Source of the DNA: Spirochaetales bacterium Spiro_09
Lineage (GTDB): Bacteria; Spirochaetota; Spirochaetia; Treponematales; Treponemataceae
Direction of reading: 5' to 3'
Assembly (NCBI GenBank): GCA_001604385.1
Contig: LVBK01000020.1
Coordinates: 79,481 to 143,480 of the forward strand
DNA length: 64,000 nt
Both the position numbers and the translations under genes were made by a program. Shown piece by piece: positions 54,426 through 63,971 of this stretch. Each line of letters begins with the position of its first letter. Position 1 is the first letter of the stretch. Under the pieces are notes generated by a model. It did not search any database and was not told the origin of the DNA. It worked only from the letters and a program-made list of their open reading frames with translations.

Positions 54426-54431
54426 AGCTAT

Positions 54432-56690
54432 ATGAAACAAGATAGCACTAATAGCAATGGTGGCGGTGTATCGTCATATATACGTCTGGTAAACACGATG
54501 ATTCCGGTTCTGTCAGATGCGTTTCCGGAAGACGAATATAGCATGGATATTCTGAAGGAGCGTATGAACGCTCTTTTCTCGCCCTCTGCCGAGGGTGAGT
54601 CGCGGGACTATGATCTTGCCATACGCGCGTCGCTCGAACTGGTTACCCGGGACGCACCGCGGTGGGAATATATTGCTGCCCGGTTTTTGGTGCTGAAGTA
54701 CCGCCAGGAAATGGAGAAATCTGGTCTCTATGACAGTGACGAGCGGTTTTCCCGTCGGCTTGCACGTTTGGCAGACGACGGACTATACGGCCGGTATATT
54801 CTCGACGCCTATACCCCCGAAGAGCTCGATGCTGCCTGCGGGTTTATCCGGCAGGACCGTGATCACCTGTTAACGTACAGCGCCCTTGATCTTTTGCTGC
54901 GCCGGTATGTTATACGTTCGCGCTCGGGTAGTCTGCTTGAAAGTCCCCAGGAACTCTTTTTGGGAATTGCCCTGCATCTTGCCATGAACGAGGAAAACCG
55001 GCTTGAGCGGGTTCGGGAATTTTACGAGGTACTCAGTTTATTGAAATTGACCGTCGCTACACCGACGCTATCGAACGCCCGAAAGCCCTTTCATCAGCTT
55101 TCCTCGTGCTTTATCGATACGGTACCGGATTCCCTTGACGGGATATACCGCAGTCTGGACAGTTTTGCCCAGGTTTCCAAGTTCGGCGGCGGTATGGGCA
55201 TGTACTTCGGCAAGGTGCGGGCGGTAGGCGGACCGATCCGGGGCTTTCCCGGAGCCGCGGGCGGCGTCCTGCGCTGGATTAAATTGGCCAATGACACCGC
55301 GGTCGCGGTGGATCAGCTTGGCGTACGCCAGGGATCGGTCGCCTGCTATCTGGATGTGTGGCACAAGGATCTTCCGGAATTTTTACAGCTGAAGACAAAT
55401 AATGGCGACGATCGAATGAAAGCCCACGACGTTTTTCCCGGGGTGTGCTATCCCGACCTCTTTTGGCGCCGCGTTGCCGAAAACATGGACGCCGATTGGC
55501 ACTTGCTGTGTCCGCATGAGGTTCTTATGGCAAAAGGCTGGTCCCTTGAAGACTTCTGGGGCGAAGAATGGGAAAAACGCTATCTTGAATGCGTGGCGGA
55601 TCCCACAATTTCGAAGCGTACCATGAGCGTCAAGGATATAGTCCGGCTTATCATAAAATCCGCGGTGGAAACGGGAACTCCCTTTGTGTTTAACCGCGAT
55701 ACCGTCAACCGGATGAACCCGAATTCGCATGCGGGGATCATTTACTGCTCAAACCTGTGTACCGAGATTGCCCAGAACATGAGCGCGGTCTCTTTTGTCA
55801 AACGGGAGATAGTGAGCGCCGAGGGTGAGCATCTGGTGGTCGAGACGACGCAGGCGGGAGACTTTGTCGTGTGCAATCTTGCCTCCCTCGTGCTCGGCAA
55901 CATTGACCTGGATGCAGGAGACGATCTTGAGTCCACGACAGCGACCGCCGTTCGCATGCTCGACAATGTCATCGATCTGAATTATTACCCCGTTCCCTAT
56001 GCGCGCATTACTAACCGGCAATGGCGACCCATCGGACTCGGCACAAGCGGGTATCATCATGCGCTTGCAAAAAAGCGCATCAAGTGGGAAAGCGAGGAAC
56101 ATCTCGCCTTTGCTGACCGCCTGTTCGAGCGCATCAATCATGCGGCAATTTCGGCGAGTTCTGCCCTGGCCGCCGAGCGCGGCGCCTATGCCGGTTTTGA
56201 GGGTTCGGACTGGCAGACGGGCGAATATTTTGCGAAGCGGAATTACGTATCGGCCGAGTGGAAGGCGCTCGCCGAATCCGTTGCCCGAAATGGCATGCGG
56301 AATGCCTGGCTCATCGCCATAGCGCCAACCAGTTCAACCTCGATTATCGCCGGCACGACCGCCGGTCTTGATCCCGTTATGCATACCTGGTTTCTGGAAG
56401 AAAAGCGCGGCATGACCGTTCCCCGGGTTGCGCCTGATTTGTCTCTTGCAAGTTTGTGGTATTACAAGAGCGCGCACACGATAGACCAGCAATGGGTTAT
56501 TCGCGCGGCCGGAGTACGTCAGCGTCATATCGATCAGTCCCAATCACTCAATGTGTATATCACCACCGATTATACATTCAGGAATATGCTTGATTTGTAT
56601 CTTTCCGCTTGGGCATCCGGGGTAAAAACGGTATACTATGTGCGTTCCCGATCCCTTGAAGTCGAAGACTGTGAATTTTGCAGCGCGTAA
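54432..56690 (+). CDS. nrdA: class I ribonucleotide reductase, alpha subunit
   Basis: A 752-residue large subunit that reduces ribonucleoside diphosphates with NrdB. The radical-site triad SNLCTE gives Asn441, Cys443 and Glu445 (E. coli 437/439/441). A redox Cys lies in LSSCFIDT, PTSSTSIIAGTTAG closes the barrel, and a C-terminal CEFC hands on electrons. The N terminus lacks the VxKRxG start of a functional ATP cone, so overall-activity regulation by dATP may be lost. The start is ATG 54432: it sits 6 nt behind a -10 and there is no Shine-Dalgarno. An ATG at 54387 would place the NrdR box inside the gene. It is followed by nrdB after 29 bp. Confidence 0.95.
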   Translation: MKQDSTNSNGGGVSSYIRLVNTMIPVLSDAFPEDEYSMDILKERMNALFSPSAEGESRDYDLAIRASLELVTRDAPRWEYIAARFLVLKYRQEMEKSGLYDSDERFSRRLARLADDGLYGRYILDAYTPEELDAACGFIRQDRDHLLTYSALDLLLRRYVIRSRSGSLLESPQELFLGIALHLAMNEENRLERVREFYEVLSLLKLTVATPTLSNARKPFHQLSSCFIDTVPDSLDGIYRSLDSFAQVSKFGGGMGMYFGKVRAVGGPIRGFPGAAGGVLRWIKLANDTAVAVDQLGVRQGSVACYLDVWHKDLPEFLQLKTNNGDDRMKAHDVFPGVCYPDLFWRRVAENMDADWHLLCPHEVLMAKGWSLEDFWGEEWEKRYLECVADPTISKRTMSVKDIVRLIIKSAVETGTPFVFNRDTVNRMNPNSHAGIIYCSNLCTEIAQNMSAVSFVKREIVSAEGEHLVVETTQAGDFVVCNLASLVLGNIDLDAGDDLESTTATAVRMLDNVIDLNYYPVPYARITNRQWRPIGLGTSGYHHALAKKRIKWESEEHLAFADRLFERINHAAISASSALAAERGAYAGFEGSDWQTGEYFAKRNYVSAEWKALAESVARNGMRNAWLIAIAPTSSTSIIAGTTAGLDPVMHTWFLEEKRGMTVPRVAPDLSLASLWYYKSAHTIDQQWVIRAAGVRQRHIDQSQSLNVYITTDYTFRNMLDLYLSAWASGVKTVYYVRSRSLEVEDCEFCSA

Positions 56691-56719
56691 CTCGCCGGGA
56701 TCGTGACCAAGGAGCTTCC

Positions 56720-57763
56720 ATGACATATCTGCCCAAACGACCGCTATTTAACGAACACGGTGATACCGATACCCGCCTTCGAAGGATGATCGGGGGAAAT
56801 ACGACCAATTTGAACGATTTCAACAATGTCAAATATTCCTGGGTCAGCGGCTGGTACCGGCAGGCCATGAACAATTTCTGGGTTCCGGAAGAGATAAATT
56901 TACAAAACGATGTCCGCGAATACCGCCTGCTTTCCCGGGAGGAACGAACCGCCTACGACAAGATTCTGTCGTTCCTGATATTTCTTGACAGTATTCAGAC
57001 GGCAAATATTCCGTCCCTGGGCGAGTATATTACCGCGAACGAGGTGAATTTGTGCCTGACCATTCATGCCTTTCAGGAAGCGGTTCATTCACAAAGTTAT
57101 AGCTACATGCTCGACACCATTTGTTCGCCGGAAGAACGAAATTCTATTTTATATCAATGGAAGGACGATGCTCTTTTGCTGGAACGAAACCGGTTTATCG
57201 GCGATCTGTACAATGAATTTCAGAAAGAACCCACCGCGGCACACCTGGTTCGCACCGCAATTGCCAACTACATCCTCGAGGGTATTTATTTCTATTCCGG
57301 TTTTATGTTTTTCTATAACCTGGCCCGAAACGGTAAAATGAACGGGTCGGTGCAGGAAATCAGATATATCAACCGTGACGAGAATACGCATTTGTATCTT
57401 TTCAGGTCCATCATTCTGGAATTGCGGGAAGAGAATCCCGGGCTTTTTGACAGCGAACACAGCGAGGAATATCGCTCCATGATACGTCAGGGCGTCGAGC
57501 AGGAAATCCGGTGGGGACGATATGTCATCGGAGACCATATTCCCGGCCTGTCTGTGCGCATGATAGAAGACTATATCCGTTATTTGGGCAATTTGCGGTC
57601 CACTGCATTGGGTTTGGGCGAACTGTATGAGGGTGGCCGGACCGAACCCGAGGCAACTTCCTGGATATCGCAGTACGCGAATGCAAATAGTATTAAAACG
57701 GATTTTTTTGAAGGAAAGCCTACTGCGTATTCCAAGTCGGGGGCCCTGGTCGACGACCTGTAA
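56720..57763 (+). CDS. nrdB: class I ribonucleotide reductase, beta subunit (tyrosyl-radical type)
   Basis: A 347-residue helical metallo-subunit. All ligands are present: Asp90 (FLDSIQ), Glu120 and His123 (AFQEAVH), Glu187 (LEGIYFYSGF), Glu221 and His224 (RDENTH). Tyr127 (HSQSY) matches the E. coli radical Tyr122, so it is not the Tyr-lacking class Ic. No nrdI or nrdH adjoins, so a di-iron Ia-type centre is favoured over di-manganese. AAGGAG 5 nt before ATG 56720 fixes the start. The gene shares the NrdR-controlled mRNA. Confidence 0.96.
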   Translation: MTYLPKRPLFNEHGDTDTRLRRMIGGNTTNLNDFNNVKYSWVSGWYRQAMNNFWVPEEINLQNDVREYRLLSREERTAYDKILSFLIFLDSIQTANIPSLGEYITANEVNLCLTIHAFQEAVHSQSYSYMLDTICSPEERNSILYQWKDDALLLERNRFIGDLYNEFQKEPTAAHLVRTAIANYILEGIYFYSGFMFFYNLARNGKMNGSVQEIRYINRDENTHLYLFRSIILELREENPGLFDSEHSEEYRSMIRQGVEQEIRWGRYVIGDHIPGLSVRMIEDYIRYLGNLRSTALGLGELYEGGRTEPEATSWISQYANANSIKTDFFEGKPTAYSKSGALVDDL

Positions 57764-57805
57764 GCTTGTCCTGCGGGACGGATAATATCCAAAATATAAA
57801 ATTCC

Positions 57806-57835
57806 TTGACGAATCGGGTGAAACGGGAAGACAAT
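57806..57835 (+). promoter_or_regulatory. putative promoter of the Ig-repeat protein gene
   Basis: TTGACG (57806-57811), an 18-bp spacer and GACAAT (57830-57835) lie in the 131-bp gap after nrdB. The gene ahead starts at 57895 with its own GAGGA Shine-Dalgarno. Confidence 0.35.
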
Positions 57836-57894
57836 GAGGTTCAACTGTTTGAGCGGTTTTCTGTACCTGGATCACCTGATAAACGAGGAAAATA

Positions 57895-60800
57895 ATGAGT
57901 AAAAAACCTGTTGTTCTCTGTGTGCTTGTATGTATGTGTGCGTTTCTGTACGCAGGCGGCAGCGGAGAGAGCGAGACTAAGAAGGTCGATGAACCGGCGG
58001 GCTTCAAGGAGTCCGTGGATATCAACACAAAAAAGACCGGAAAGTATAACTTTTATATTGAAGCGAAAGACAAGGGCGGAAACACGACCATTGCCGGTCC
58101 GCACAATATCTATATTGATCCCGAATCAGACTTGCCGATTGTTGGAATTACCAACCCGCGTCAGGATATGCGTATCCCGGGAAACCTGAACATTGTCGGT
58201 ACCTGTGTCGACGATGACGAAGTTGCCTATGTGGAATTGTATTTCAACGATGACCCTTCCACGACTGTCCGCGCGGAAGGTGCCGATTTTTGGTCCTACT
58301 ATCTTGATACCACGGCCATGAACGATGATGTGCATTCAATTACCGCCTGGGGTGTGGATATCAACGGACTGAAGGGCAGAACAAAGCGTATCGCATGGCA
58401 TCTTGACCGGAAAAAACCGGTAACCGAAGTAACGAGCCATGTTCTCGGCTCCCTGGTCAGCGGGCGCATAACGCTGCAGGGGACGGTGACCGACGGCAAT
58501 GGCATAGACAATCTTCTGTACTCAATTGACGGCGGAAGCCGGTTTTCTCCCGTCGAAATAAAACATGATAAAAAGAGCCGGAGTACCTCATTCAGCCTGC
58601 CTGTAGATACGCGCGTCTTTGCGGACGGCCCGGCGGTCATTTGGTTCAAGGCAAAAGATTTACAGGGAACAACCGGCTTGATGTCCTGGCTCATGTATGT
58701 TGATAACACGAAACCTGATGTCAGCCTTGTCTATCCCCCCGAAGGACAGGCCGTAAACGGCATCTTCACCGTTTCGGGGTATGCCCGCGACGTGGTCGGC
58801 CTCAAATCGCTTTCCTGGACGCTCGGAAAGGAAACCGGAGAGTTCGAGCTTACCGTGGGAAACCCCTGGTGGGTAAAAACCTTTGACATCCGTTCGGAAA
58901 AAACGAACAGTATTGATCTGGTTATCACTGCCGTTGATGTGTCGGGTAACGTCACCGTAGACAAGCGGCGTATACCGGTTGACCAAAACGCGGACCTGCC
59001 GGTCGTCAGCCTCATCGACCCGACAACAGATGCCGTTTTCTTCGGAAGCCAGATACCCTTTGGCGGGCTGGTTCGCGATGACGACGGGGTGGAAAGCATT
59101 TTCTGGTCGCTAGACGGTGGGGAGGCAATCGAGGTCCCCTCGACCGGATCTTTCCAGTTCCTGGTTGACAATGTTCCTCCGGGACCGCATACCATCCGGG
59201 TCTGGGCAAAGGACATAACCGGCATAACCGGTCCTGCAGTCGAAGTAAAGAATGTTGTTGTAGCAGGTGATACTCCGTCGCTGCTTCTTGTGGACGTTAC
59301 CTCCGACGAAGCCGGCAAGAAGGGAATTCGAGAAAATCGCGCGTTTACGTCCGGAATCGAGGTTCACAGCGAATCAAATGCCGCACTCTCCCTCCGGGTC
59401 AACTCCGGAAGCGCGCTTAAAACTATTTCCTGGAAATTTGGCGAGCTTCCTGCTCAAAGTCTCGAGATCAAGGCCCGCGATGTAACCGGCGGCGAAACGC
59501 TCCAGTCAATTCCCGTGCCGGCTACAGTCGGATACGGCAAGGTGCCGGTGCGTATTGAAGCGGTTGACATTCATGGTCGAACGGGCGTTCTGGAAGATAT
59601 TCTCCGTATTACCGATTTATCGAAGGCGAGGGGCGATCCTTCGGTCGTTTTCGAGGATGTCCGTATTTCTGCGGACGGCGAGGTGCGCCTTGATAGCCGG
59701 TATCCCTTTACCGGCTATCTCCTCGGCGCGACTGCCGCGAAGGCCCGCCTGTCCCGCGCCTCTTCAATCGTCAGTTTAACGGTCGAGGGTAATTACCTAG
59801 CGGTGACCGGCGGATCAAACGCGGGAACGGAAGCCGATATGGTTATCGAGGTGGAAACCGACCGCGGTTTTACCTACCGTTCCCGGCCGTTTACCTTTGT
59901 AAACCCCGGCTCGGTTCCTTCCCTCGTTCTTGATGCCTCAGACCCGCTCGTATGGACGGTCGCTTCCGGTCTTCCGCTTCCGGATATTTCCGTAAGCGGA
60001 CGCATTGAGGCCAATCTTCCGGTTGATACCGTACTGTGGAAGGCCTATGGTCCGTCCGGTTCGTCTCCCGTCCGTGAAGGTAGTATCGCGGTGAGCGGTA
60101 ACCGCTTTGCATTGAATCTGCCGGCGCGGGATCTTCCCTTCGGTCCGCTCGTCCTTGAATTTTCTGCCGCTACCGACGGTCAAAGCGGTTTCTCTTCCAT
60201 TGCCGTCTATCGGGAGGATCCCGACAATCCACCGTCTGTAGCCGATCCGAAGATCAAATTGCCTCCTCCCGCTGTGAGCTGGGTCGAAGCGGGCGATATC
60301 TATTATTTTGTGACCTATGGCGGTTCTCTCGATGCCTTTACCGTTCTGGCAAATACAGTGGATGTTTCCACCTCCAACCTTCCGCGAAGCGGAACGATTC
60401 GGCGCAGTTCGCTTGCGGTCGGTGCAAACACCATTGCGCTGACCGTCATCGAGCGTCTTGGCAGTCGGGAAAACAAGTGGAATTTTACCGCGAAACCCAT
60501 GAAAGCGCCTCCTCCTCCTTCGATCAGGCTTGCGAGTGCCGACGGTCAGCCCTGGAAAAACGGTGTCGAGCTCGTCATCCCGCGCGGCGGAAAGAAGGGT
60601 GCACAGCTGGTAGCCATTGTCGACACCGTCAGCCCGATAACCGCATCCCTGTGGACTGTCGGCACTGCAAGCGGTCTGCGCGGATCGGTGCGCCGCCTGC
60701 CGGACGGTTCGAACGAAATTTCCGTGGAACTGCCTGCCGATCTGCCGGCTGACAGGACAGCAGTTTCCGTCGAGGTGCAGTTTCGCGATGTCCCGGCTTT

Positions 60801-63800
60801 ACGCGCATCGGGTGAATTCGTTATTGTGCGGCCCGTAGATACCATCACGATCGATACAAAAGAAAGCTTTGCCTGGACAGCTCCCGATATCCTCGAGGAT
60901 GGTTCAATCCTGATGGATCACGAACATCCTTTATCCGGTTACTACAATGGACGTCCTGTCGCGAGTGTTTCTTTCCAGTCGCCGGTTGACGGTCTTGCGG
61001 TCTCAGTTGATGCGGGACGTATTGTGTTGCGCGCAGCGAAGGACGGATTGTATTCCGGCGTATCGCTCGTTATTACGGACATTGACGGGTGGAAGTTCAA
61101 AACCGACGCCTGGCGATTTCTTGTCGACAATGAAGCGCCTTCACTTGTTCTGCTCGATGCCCTTGACGGGAAGTGGGTAAAGGACTCCGTCAGACTCCGC
61201 CTTGAAGGTCGCGACGCGAATAAGCTTTTGCCCCTGGAAGTAAGCCTTGACCTCGGGAAAAACTGGCAGGTACTGCCGACTTCAAACGAGATTGTCAGTC
61301 TGTCCGGTCTTGATGATGGCGTAATCGGCATGAGTGTCCGCGCGACCGATATTGCAGGCCGCCAGACGGTGGTAAGCTTTGGTATCCACAAGGATACGCT
61401 TGCCCCGGCTGCAGAGGTAATAGTTCCTGTTTCAGAGGCACGGGTCAACGGTGAAATTCGCATGGGTATCGCGATTACCGAAGCTGGCCGTCTTGTCCGG
61501 GCGGAGTATGAAGCTCCCGATAAACGGCGAGTGTCACTGGAACCCCGGCTCTTCCTGGACTTGATGATCGGTACCAAAGAAATTCCCCTCGTAGACGGTA
61601 TGAAGTTTCACTTTGAGGATGCCTCGGGGAATGTTTTCGTTCTTGATAACTTCCCCTTTATCATTGATCAGGAAATGGATCTTCCTGTTGTCGAGGTAAA
61701 CTTGCCCGAGGACAATGAGGTCGTTACGACCGATTTCGTCATTTCCGGAATTATCTACGATGATGACAAGAGCCGGCGCGTCTGGTATAGCATTGACAAT
61801 GGCCAGGAAATAGCGGTCGAGGCCGAGAACGCCTATTCGATACCGGTCGAGCTCCTTTCCCTTCTGGACAATGAGCATACGGTTACCGTGACCGCCGAGG
61901 ACGTCTATGGCGTTCGGGGAAAACCGGTTACCCGTCGTTTCCGGGTATCGCTTGAAGAACCAAAGGCCAGCGTCCTGAAACCGCGGTTCGACGAGACCGT
62001 TAAAGGCATCGTGGAGCTTTCAGGTGTGTCCTCGGACAAGAACGGAATTGAGCGGGTCAGGGTTTCCCTCGATAACGGAAATTCCTTTAACGATGCAACC
62101 GGCACCGAACAGTGGTCATACCGTTTTGATTCGAAAATCCTGAAAGACGGCACGCATGTTGTATTTGTCAGGGTTTGGGACAAATATGGTATCGAAGGCC
62201 TGTATTCCAGCTTGATTAATATTGATAATACCGCTCCCGGTGTGTCGCTCGAATCGCCCATGGACGGCTTGACGACTGTCGGTCCGGTTTATATTTCCGG
62301 ACAGGCAACCGATACCATCTCTCTGCGAAGCGTGACACTCAATTTACGCAGTCTGGAGGGTAAGACGGTGCCGGCCGATCTTGCGTCAATCAGTCTGGAA
62401 CCCGACTCCATTTTGAGCCGTGAAATCAATCTTTCCAAATTGCCGGACGGTTTGTATAACCTTGATGTTTGGGCGATCGACGAGGCGAACAATGTTACAC
62501 GGGTATCGAGGAACCTCCGGCTGGCGAAGGAATCGGTACGCAACTTCATAGAATGCCTGTATCCCCTTGATGGAGAATACGTACAGGGCTCGTTCAACCT
62601 GTATGGCTATGTGGGTGGCGCGGATAAGGCCGGCAGCGTCAGCCTCCTGCTTGACGGTCAGTCCATTGCCACCGAGGCGGTCACCACGGCAGGGTATTTC
62701 CGTTTCTCACTGGATAGCTCGCTCATTCCCGATGGTGCGCACAAGCTTTCGGTCCGCAGCGATTTTGACGGCAAGGAGACGGTAACCTCGGCAACCCGTA
62801 CGGTGAATTACGCATCGAACGGTCCCTGGGTAACCGTCGACAGTTTGACTATGGGCGATTTTGCCTTTATGCGTCCCTGGTTGACCGGTCGAACCGGATA
62901 TGTCCTTTCAGAAGAAGACAAGCTGATTCTCGAGGATAAAAAGGCAGAGAAAGAGCTTCGCGATGCGATTCGCGCAAAACGGCCCCAGGCTGTCGAGATA
63001 AGCTTTGACAACGGCAGAACGTTCAGGGAAGTTGAATTTGACCGTACCTGGCGTTTCCGTCTCGAAACCCAGGATATGACCGAAGGTATGCACTATCTGG
63101 TTGTGCGTTCGCGTATGTATAGCGGTGAAACCGCGGTGACGCGCATGCTGGTTCAAATAGACAAAACAGCTCCGACCATCCGGTTGATTTCTCCTGAATC
63201 CGGCGGTCGCTATAACCAGGAAATGGAATTTACGGCTCTGGTAAATGATGATATTGAACTTGGCGACGTTCAGTATGTGCTGCGGCAGGGCGACAAGGCT
63301 GCCTACGAGGTGCCCGGTTTTATCCAGGGACTCTACTTTGACACTCATTTCTGGGGAGGAACCCTCTTCGATGTCGGTGTTGGCCTGACTTTCTTTGATG
63401 ACAATGTCAAGCTGCAAGTGCAGTATGGACAGTTTACCGAAGCGCAATGGAAGATGTTCTCTACAGAACCGATGCGCTATGGTGGAACAGTTGTCGGCGC
63501 AAAGCTGCTTGCGAATATTTTCTACATGCCCTTCAGTTATCTGTTGGGGCCCGATTGGACCTGGCTCTCCGGTAGCCTGGCCCTGGGCGCGAATTACTCG
63601 TATTTCACTATAACGCAAAGCGGCAAGCCGCAAATGATGTCGGCAGTTTTGACGCAGCTTGAATTCCCTCGTGTTACTATCGAGAAAATGAAGATGTTCA
63701 GGACCTTCTCGTTCTATACCGAATTCCAGCTCTGGTTCTTGCCAACCGATGTTGATACAAGCTCGGTACAGGTTGATACGCTCATGCCTCATTTGACCTG

Positions 63801-63825
63801 CGGTTTACGGCTGAATGTCTTTTAA
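57895..63825 (+). CDS. giant exported Ig-like repeat protein with barrel-like C terminus
   Basis: 1976 residues. A signal peptide (about 1-20, ending AFLYA) is followed by at least ten bacterial-Ig-like repeats of about 85-100 residues. Each tends to open with a DLPIVGI- or PDVSLVYP-like strand and a G-rich turn, then DDDGVESIFWSLDGG-type signatures. A charged spacer near 1680 (LSEEDKLILEDKKAEKELR) precedes two more repeats, and the last roughly 150 residues resemble an outer-membrane beta-barrel ending in LRLNVF, with a C-terminal Phe. It probably presents a stalk at the cell surface or across the periplasm, for adhesion or envelope spacing. GAGGA lies 5 nt before ATG 57895. I do not recognise a named family. 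Confidence 0.82.
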   Translation: MSKKPVVLCVLVCMCAFLYAGGSGESETKKVDEPAGFKESVDINTKKTGKYNFYIEAKDKGGNTTIAGPHNIYIDPESDLPIVGITNPRQDMRIPGNLNIVGTCVDDDEVAYVELYFNDDPSTTVRAEGADFWSYYLDTTAMNDDVHSITAWGVDINGLKGRTKRIAWHLDRKKPVTEVTSHVLGSLVSGRITLQGTVTDGNGIDNLLYSIDGGSRFSPVEIKHDKKSRSTSFSLPVDTRVFADGPAVIWFKAKDLQGTTGLMSWLMYVDNTKPDVSLVYPPEGQAVNGIFTVSGYARDVVGLKSLSWTLGKETGEFELTVGNPWWVKTFDIRSEKTNSIDLVITAVDVSGNVTVDKRRIPVDQNADLPVVSLIDPTTDAVFFGSQIPFGGLVRDDDGVESIFWSLDGGEAIEVPSTGSFQFLVDNVPPGPHTIRVWAKDITGITGPAVEVKNVVVAGDTPSLLLVDVTSDEAGKKGIRENRAFTSGIEVHSESNAALSLRVNSGSALKTISWKFGELPAQSLEIKARDVTGGETLQSIPVPATVGYGKVPVRIEAVDIHGRTGVLEDILRITDLSKARGDPSVVFEDVRISADGEVRLDSRYPFTGYLLGATAAKARLSRASSIVSLTVEGNYLAVTGGSNAGTEADMVIEVETDRGFTYRSRPFTFVNPGSVPSLVLDASDPLVWTVASGLPLPDISVSGRIEANLPVDTVLWKAYGPSGSSPVREGSIAVSGNRFALNLPARDLPFGPLVLEFSAATDGQSGFSSIAVYREDPDNPPSVADPKIKLPPPAVSWVEAGDIYYFVTYGGSLDAFTVLANTVDVSTSNLPRSGTIRRSSLAVGANTIALTVIERLGSRENKWNFTAKPMKAPPPPSIRLASADGQPWKNGVELVIPRGGKKGAQLVAIVDTVSPITASLWTVGTASGLRGSVRRLPDGSNEISVELPADLPADRTAVSVEVQFRDVPALRASGEFVIVRPVDTITIDTKESFAWTAPDILEDGSILMDHEHPLSGYYNGRPVASVSFQSPVDGLAVSVDAGRIVLRAAKDGLYSGVSLVITDIDGWKFKTDAWRFLVDNEAPSLVLLDALDGKWVKDSVRLRLEGRDANKLLPLEVSLDLGKNWQVLPTSNEIVSLSGLDDGVIGMSVRATDIAGRQTVVSFGIHKDTLAPAAEVIVPVSEARVNGEIRMGIAITEAGRLVRAEYEAPDKRRVSLEPRLFLDLMIGTKEIPLVDGMKFHFEDASGNVFVLDNFPFIIDQEMDLPVVEVNLPEDNEVVTTDFVISGIIYDDDKSRRVWYSIDNGQEIAVEAENAYSIPVELLSLLDNEHTVTVTAEDVYGVRGKPVTRRFRVSLEEPKASVLKPRFDETVKGIVELSGVSSDKNGIERVRVSLDNGNSFNDATGTEQWSYRFDSKILKDGTHVVFVRVWDKYGIEGLYSSLINIDNTAPGVSLESPMDGLTTVGPVYISGQATDTISLRSVTLNLRSLEGKTVPADLASISLEPDSILSREINLSKLPDGLYNLDVWAIDEANNVTRVSRNLRLAKESVRNFIECLYPLDGEYVQGSFNLYGYVGGADKAGSVSLLLDGQSIATEAVTTAGYFRFSLDSSLIPDGAHKLSVRSDFDGKETVTSATRTVNYASNGPWVTVDSLTMGDFAFMRPWLTGRTGYVLSEEDKLILEDKKAEKELRDAIRAKRPQAVEISFDNGRTFREVEFDRTWRFRLETQDMTEGMHYLVVRSRMYSGETAVTRMLVQIDKTAPTIRLISPESGGRYNQEMEFTALVNDDIELGDVQYVLRQGDKAAYEVPGFIQGLYFDTHFWGGTLFDVGVGLTFFDDNVKLQVQYGQFTEAQWKMFSTEPMRYGGTVVGAKLLANIFYMPFSYLLGPDWTWLSGSLALGANYSYFTITQSGKPQMMSAVLTQLEFPRVTIEKMKMFRTFSFYTEFQLWFLPTDVDTSSVQVDTLMPHLTCGLRLNVF

Positions 63826-63866
63826 CGCCGACAGACAGTAACCATTCATTAGTGGTATTTCTTTGG

Positions 63867-63896
63867 CCGGGCACAAAAGTGTGCCCGGTTTTTTTA
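63867..63896 (+). terminator. intrinsic terminator of the Ig-repeat gene
   Basis: A 9-bp perfect stem CCGGGCACA (63867-63875) with TGTGCCCGG (63880-63888), a 4-nt loop and a run of seven T (63889-63895). The best terminator in the window. Confidence 0.92.
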
Positions 63897-63909
63897 TCCG
63901 GTACGGTAC

Positions 63910-63958
63910 TTGACAGTCTATACTTGTATACTAATATATTAGTATACAAGTATAGACT
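63910..63958 (+). promoter_or_regulatory. promoter with 44-bp perfect palindromic operator (GntR/UxuR-like)
   Basis: A consensus TTGACA (63910-63915) leads into a perfect 44-bp palindrome (63915-63958). TAATAT at 63932-63937 (16-bp spacer) or nearby AT-rich hexamers could be the -10. Two mirrored 10-mers, TTGTATACTA (63924-63933) and TAGTATACAA (63940-63949), resemble GntR/FadR-type operators centred on GTATAC. It lies 13 bp before the uxuA start, so a repressor here would control uxuA. Confidence 0.75.
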
Positions 63959-63971
63959 CAGGAGGCTTTTC

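Noticed and set aside
54387..54431. Earlier ATG for nrdA
   Set aside because: It would place the NrdR box and the -10 inside the coding region and has no Shine-Dalgarno.
54434..54449. Second NrdR box at the usual spacing
   Set aside because: The bases one box-pair spacing downstream share too few consensus positions, and none fits upstream either.
60942..61577. 211-codon minus-strand open frame inside the Ig-repeat gene
   Set aside because: Antisense shadow rich in Ser/Arg/Thr with no recognisable motif.
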